A stretch of 15,105 nt of DNA from Chloroflexota bacterium. Lineage in GTDB: Bacteria > Chloroflexota > Dormibacteria > CF-121. The position numbers and the translations under genes were made by a program. Location: positions 1 to 15,105 of the forward strand of contig VBEQ01000034.1 of NCBI GenBank assembly GCA_005881235.1. The letters run 5' to 3'. Below, one piece after another: positions 13,038-15,105 of this stretch. Numbering within the stretch: the first letter of the stretch is position 1; each line of letters starts with the position of its first letter. Below the pieces are notes generated by a model. That model worked only from the letters and a program-made list of their open reading frames with translations, was not told where the DNA came from and ran no database searches.

Positions 13038-13943
13038 ATGGCGCAGATCGGCTATGCGGCCATGCTCGAGCAGTTCCATCCGCGCGAGCTGGTTGATTTT
13101 TGCGAGAAGGCGGAGGCCGCGGGATTCTCAGGGGTGATGGCGGCCGATCACGTGCAACCATGGACCCCGCAGCAGGGCAACGCCGGATTCGTTTGGTCGT
13201 TCATGGCGGCGGCCGCCGAGCATACGCGTGGCGACATCGGTCCGGGAGTTACCTGTCCCTCGTTTCGATCGCATCCGGCCATCATCGCCCAGGCCGCAGC
13301 GACGATGACCGCCATGTACTCGGGCCGTTTCTGGCTCGGGCTGGGATCCGGTGAAGCCCTGAACGAGCACGTCGTCGCCAGCTACTGGCCGGAGGTCGCC
13401 GAGCGCATCAACCGCATGTTCGAATCGATCGAGATCATCCGCAAGCTCTTCACCGGAAAGGACGTGAAGCACAGCGGCGAGTACTACAAGATGGAGACGA
13501 TGCGGCTCTGGACCATGCCGGAGCAGCCTCCGCCCATCTATGTCGCGACCGCCGGGCCGGTCACCGCGGAGAAGACCGGGCGGGTGTGCGATGGCATCAT
13601 CACCGTGGGCGCGCCCGAGGAGAAGATCGGCACCGTCTTCGAGCGCTTTGAGAAGGGCGCGCGCGAGTCCGGCCGCGATCCGTCCAAGCTGCACAAGATC
13701 CTGCAACTCCACCTGTCCTGGGCACCAACTGACGAGGAAGCGATGCGCAACGCCATGACCGAGTGGCCGAACGGCGGGATGAAATTCCCAAAGGCCGATA
13801 TCCGCCCACCGTTCGATTTCGAGCAAATGGCCAAAATTGTTCGACCCGAAGACTTCAAAGGCCGGATGCTGATCTCGTCCCGACCTGGGCTTCGATCGCG
13901 TCTACCTGCACAACGTCGGCCGCAACCAGCGCGAATGGATTGA
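13038..13943 (+). CDS. F420-dependent LLM-class oxidoreductase (G6PDH-like family), frameshifted C-terminus
   Basis: The protein is a luciferase-like TIM barrel of the F420-dependent glucose-6-phosphate dehydrogenase-like family (TIGR03557 type). It opens with IGYAAMLEQFHPRELVDFCE (4-23), then MAADHVQPW at 34-42, RFWLGLGSGEALNEHVV at 97-113 and YVATAGPVTAEKTGRVCDGI further on. Asp37-His38, Trp42 and the GSGEALNE loop correspond to F420/substrate positions described for Fgd. Such enzymes move hydride between F420 and a sugar or alcohol; the substrate here is unknown. Residues 1-281 look sound. After ISS the frame gives RPGLRSRLPAQRR, unlike the family, and stops at 13943. The expected ending, DLGFDRVYLHNVGRNQREWI, lies in the +1 frame from 13882, and about 12-15 residues normally between are missing. 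It may be inactive or mis-assembled. Confidence 0.85.
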   Translation: MAQIGYAAMLEQFHPRELVDFCEKAEAAGFSGVMAADHVQPWTPQQGNAGFVWSFMAAAAEHTRGDIGPGVTCPSFRSHPAIIAQAAATMTAMYSGRFWLGLGSGEALNEHVVASYWPEVAERINRMFESIEIIRKLFTGKDVKHSGEYYKMETMRLWTMPEQPPPIYVATAGPVTAEKTGRVCDGIITVGAPEEKIGTVFERFEKGARESGRDPSKLHKILQLHLSWAPTDEEAMRNAMTEWPNGGMKFPKADIRPPFDFEQMAKIVRPEDFKGRMLISSRPGLRSRLPAQRRPQPARMD

Positions 13944-13980
13944 CGTCTTCGGCAAGCAGGTCCTCCCCAAACTCCACTAA
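13882..13980 (+). pseudogene. Displaced C-terminal end of the F420-dependent oxidoreductase
   Basis: From 13882 the frame shifted by one relative to the gene at 13038 encodes 32 residues then TAA. It begins DLGFDRVYLHNVGRNQREWI and ends VFGKQVLPKLH, the recognisable last helix and strand of TIGR03557-type proteins. It has no start of its own. This is the missing tail of the upstream gene. Its TAA at 13978-13980 is followed immediately by the start of the AlkD-like gene, which is the native spacing. Confidence 0.8.
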
Positions 13981-13981
13981 G

Positions 13982-14728
13982 GTGCGGGCGGCTCACCCAA
14001 CCGCCATCGCCGCGGCGATCGATGTCGAGCTGCGGCGTAATCGCAATCCGGCTCGAGCCCCCGCGGAGAAGGCCTACCTGAAGAGCGATCTCGATTTCCT
14101 CGGCGTCGGACTCCCGCAAATGCGGCAAATTGTCCGGGGGGTCAAGCGAGCAGATGATAGGCTCGACCGCCGGCAGCTCGTGTCGCTCGCCAGCATCCTT
14201 TGGAGAACCCCGGTCTTCGAGCGGCGCATGATGGCTGTCCTGCTCCTGGAAGCGTTCGAGCCGCTTCTGCAGCCGGTCGATATCGCGCTGCTGGAGCGGC
14301 TGATCCGGCAGTCGAAGACCTGGGCGTTCGTCGACGAACTGGCGATCGTCATTGTCGGTCCGCTGGTGGAGCGTTCGCCGGGCCTGCTCCGCGTCCTCGA
14401 TCGCTGGGCACAAGACAGCGACTTCTGGGTGCGCCGCTCCGCCATGCTGGCGTTGCTGCGGCCCTTGCGATGGGGTCGTGGCGACTTTCTCCGCTTCGCG
14501 CGTTACGCGGACCGAATGCTCGAGGACCGCGAATTCTTCATCCGCAAGTCGATCGGATGGATCCTCCGCGAGACCGGCAAGCGCCAGCCCGACGTGGTCT
14601 ACGCCTGGCTGCTGCCGCGCGCGGCGCGGGCCTCGGGCGTCACCGTCCGCGAGGCCGTGAAATATCTCTCTGGAGCGCAGCGCGCCGAAGTCCTGTCGGC
14701 ATACGGCTCAGCTCCGGGGCGCCGCTGA
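13982..14728 (+). CDS. AlkD-like DNA alkylation repair glycosylase
   Basis: The 248-residue all-helical protein matches the HEAT-repeat DNA glycosylases of the AlkC/AlkD type, which excise N3- and N7-alkylated purines without flipping the base. The N-terminal part has AEKAYLKSDLDFLGVGLPQM (28-47), typical of the family. The core has SKTWAFVDELA, with Trp114 and Asp118 spaced like Trp109 and Asp113 of Bacillus cereus AlkD. FFIRKSIGWILRETGK places Trp193 at the third DNA-contact position. I chose the GTG at 13982 because the peptide then opens RAAHPTAIAAAI, the usual family start, and it begins one base after the oxidoreductase TAA; the open frame extends further upstream only through the previous gene. 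Its last 21 bases overlap the convergent SRPBCC gene. AlkD-type function is well supported; substrate range is not predictable. Confidence 0.88.
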   Translation: MRAAHPTAIAAAIDVELRRNRNPARAPAEKAYLKSDLDFLGVGLPQMRQIVRGVKRADDRLDRRQLVSLASILWRTPVFERRMMAVLLLEAFEPLLQPVDIALLERLIRQSKTWAFVDELAIVIVGPLVERSPGLLRVLDRWAQDSDFWVRRSAMLALLRPLRWGRGDFLRFARYADRMLEDREFFIRKSIGWILRETGKRQPDVVYAWLLPRAARASGVTVREAVKYLSGAQRAEVLSAYGSAPGRR

Positions 14729-15105
14729 CTCCGCTTCGCGTTTCAGATACGCGTTTCGCTGACGCAAGAGCCGGCTCATGTACTGACGAAGAAAGAGGAC
14801 ATCCGCCAACCGGCCGAGTAGCCCCAGGGGCGAGGTGTAGTCAAAGGTGTCGAGCATCTCGGTTCCACCCTCCACTGCCAGGAAGTGGTGCTCGTGGCGA
14901 AAGCGCCGAAAGGCACCACGGACCATCTCATCGACGAAGCGGCGCGGTGGCTCGAATTCTGTAATGCGTGATGTCAGGCGCTGCCTGACGCCGAAGTGCG
15001 TCGCCTCCCACGTCACCTCGTCACCCGGCCCGAGCAGGCCGGAGGTCACGCCGCCGACGGCCCGCTCGCGCGAGGCCGCGGTCGAGCGCTGATGGAACTC
15101 GACCT
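14708..15105 (-). CDS. SRPBCC-superfamily (START-like) protein, C-terminal part (runs off right edge)
   Basis: The frame is open from the right edge to a TGA at 14710-14708, giving 131 visible residues. Family features are RAVGGVTSGLLGPGDEVTWE, ATHFGVRQRLTSRITEFEPP, MVRGAFRRFRHEHHF, the SPLGLLGRLADVLFLRQYM stretch and RLLRQRNAYLK. This is the usual order of the short SRPBCC / polyketide-cyclase-like proteins that bind a hydrophobic ligand in a helix-grip cavity. A GTG at 15049 is an internal codon, not the start, because the family sequence continues upstream (VEFHQRSTAASRERAVGG) to the window edge. Only about 20-30 N-terminal residues should be missing. It converges on the AlkD-like gene and overlaps it by 21 bases. 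Ligand and role are unknown. Confidence 0.82.
   Translation of the reverse strand, partial: VEFHQRSTAASRERAVGGVTSGLLGPGDEVTWEATHFGVRQRLTSRITEFEPPRRFVDEMVRGAFRRFRHEHHFLAVEGGTEMLDTFDYTSPLGLLGRLADVLFLRQYMSRLLRQRNAYLKREAESAAPRS

Overview
The window is GC-rich and gene-dense. It uses GTG and TTG starts alongside ATG, many neighbouring genes overlap by 1-4 bases, and the tRNA has no encoded CCA. It carries cofD, cofC and a stand-alone cofE, not the two-domain FbiB of mycobacteria, plus an F420-dependent oxidoreductase and a MoaD-MoaE fusion. This suits an F420-making soil or terrestrial lineage such as Chloroflexota or Dormibacterota, or a deep actinobacterial relative. The assignment is inferred from gene content and was not tested by any search.

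Layout. (1) 1-867: a SnoaL-like gene leaving the left edge, divergent from a TetR-family regulator, with a palindromic operator candidate between them. (2) 896-1942: a stem-loop between convergent genes, a secreted or membrane-anchored six-cysteine protein of unknown role, and a 234-base intergenic stretch with clustered ACGT cores. (3) 1943-8364, plus strand: a tightly coupled surface-glycan operon, made of a fused epimerase/GT-B protein, an intact GT4 glycosyltransferase, a second GT4 broken by a frameshift with missing sequence, and an ABC exporter whose reading frame runs antisense through a tRNA gene. (4) 8257-11889, minus strand: a cofactor operon read cofD-cofC-cofE-metallophosphoesterase-moaDE, ending at tRNA-Gly(UCC). 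(5) 11909-15105: uppP, a small two-helix membrane protein, an F420-dependent LLM oxidoreductase with a scrambled C-terminus, an AlkD-like DNA glycosylase, and a convergent SRPBCC protein leaving the right edge.

How the genes work together. The glycan block could make a nucleotide sugar, assemble a polymer or glycolipid, and export it. UppP, which recycles undecaprenyl phosphate, lies further right. CofC, CofD and CofE build coenzyme F420, which the LLM oxidoreductase would use. MoaDE makes molybdopterin.

The strongest second-look items are two conserved genes that each lose an internal stretch and change frame (near 5630-5650 and 13880), the exporter tail antisense to tRNA-Gly, the epimerase-glycosyltransferase fusion, and the MoaD-MoaE fusion with an internal Gly-Gly. 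I see no CRISPR array, transposase, integrase, phage gene or rRNA. I did not find a clearly new multi-gene system; the novelty here is in fusions, junctions and broken genes.
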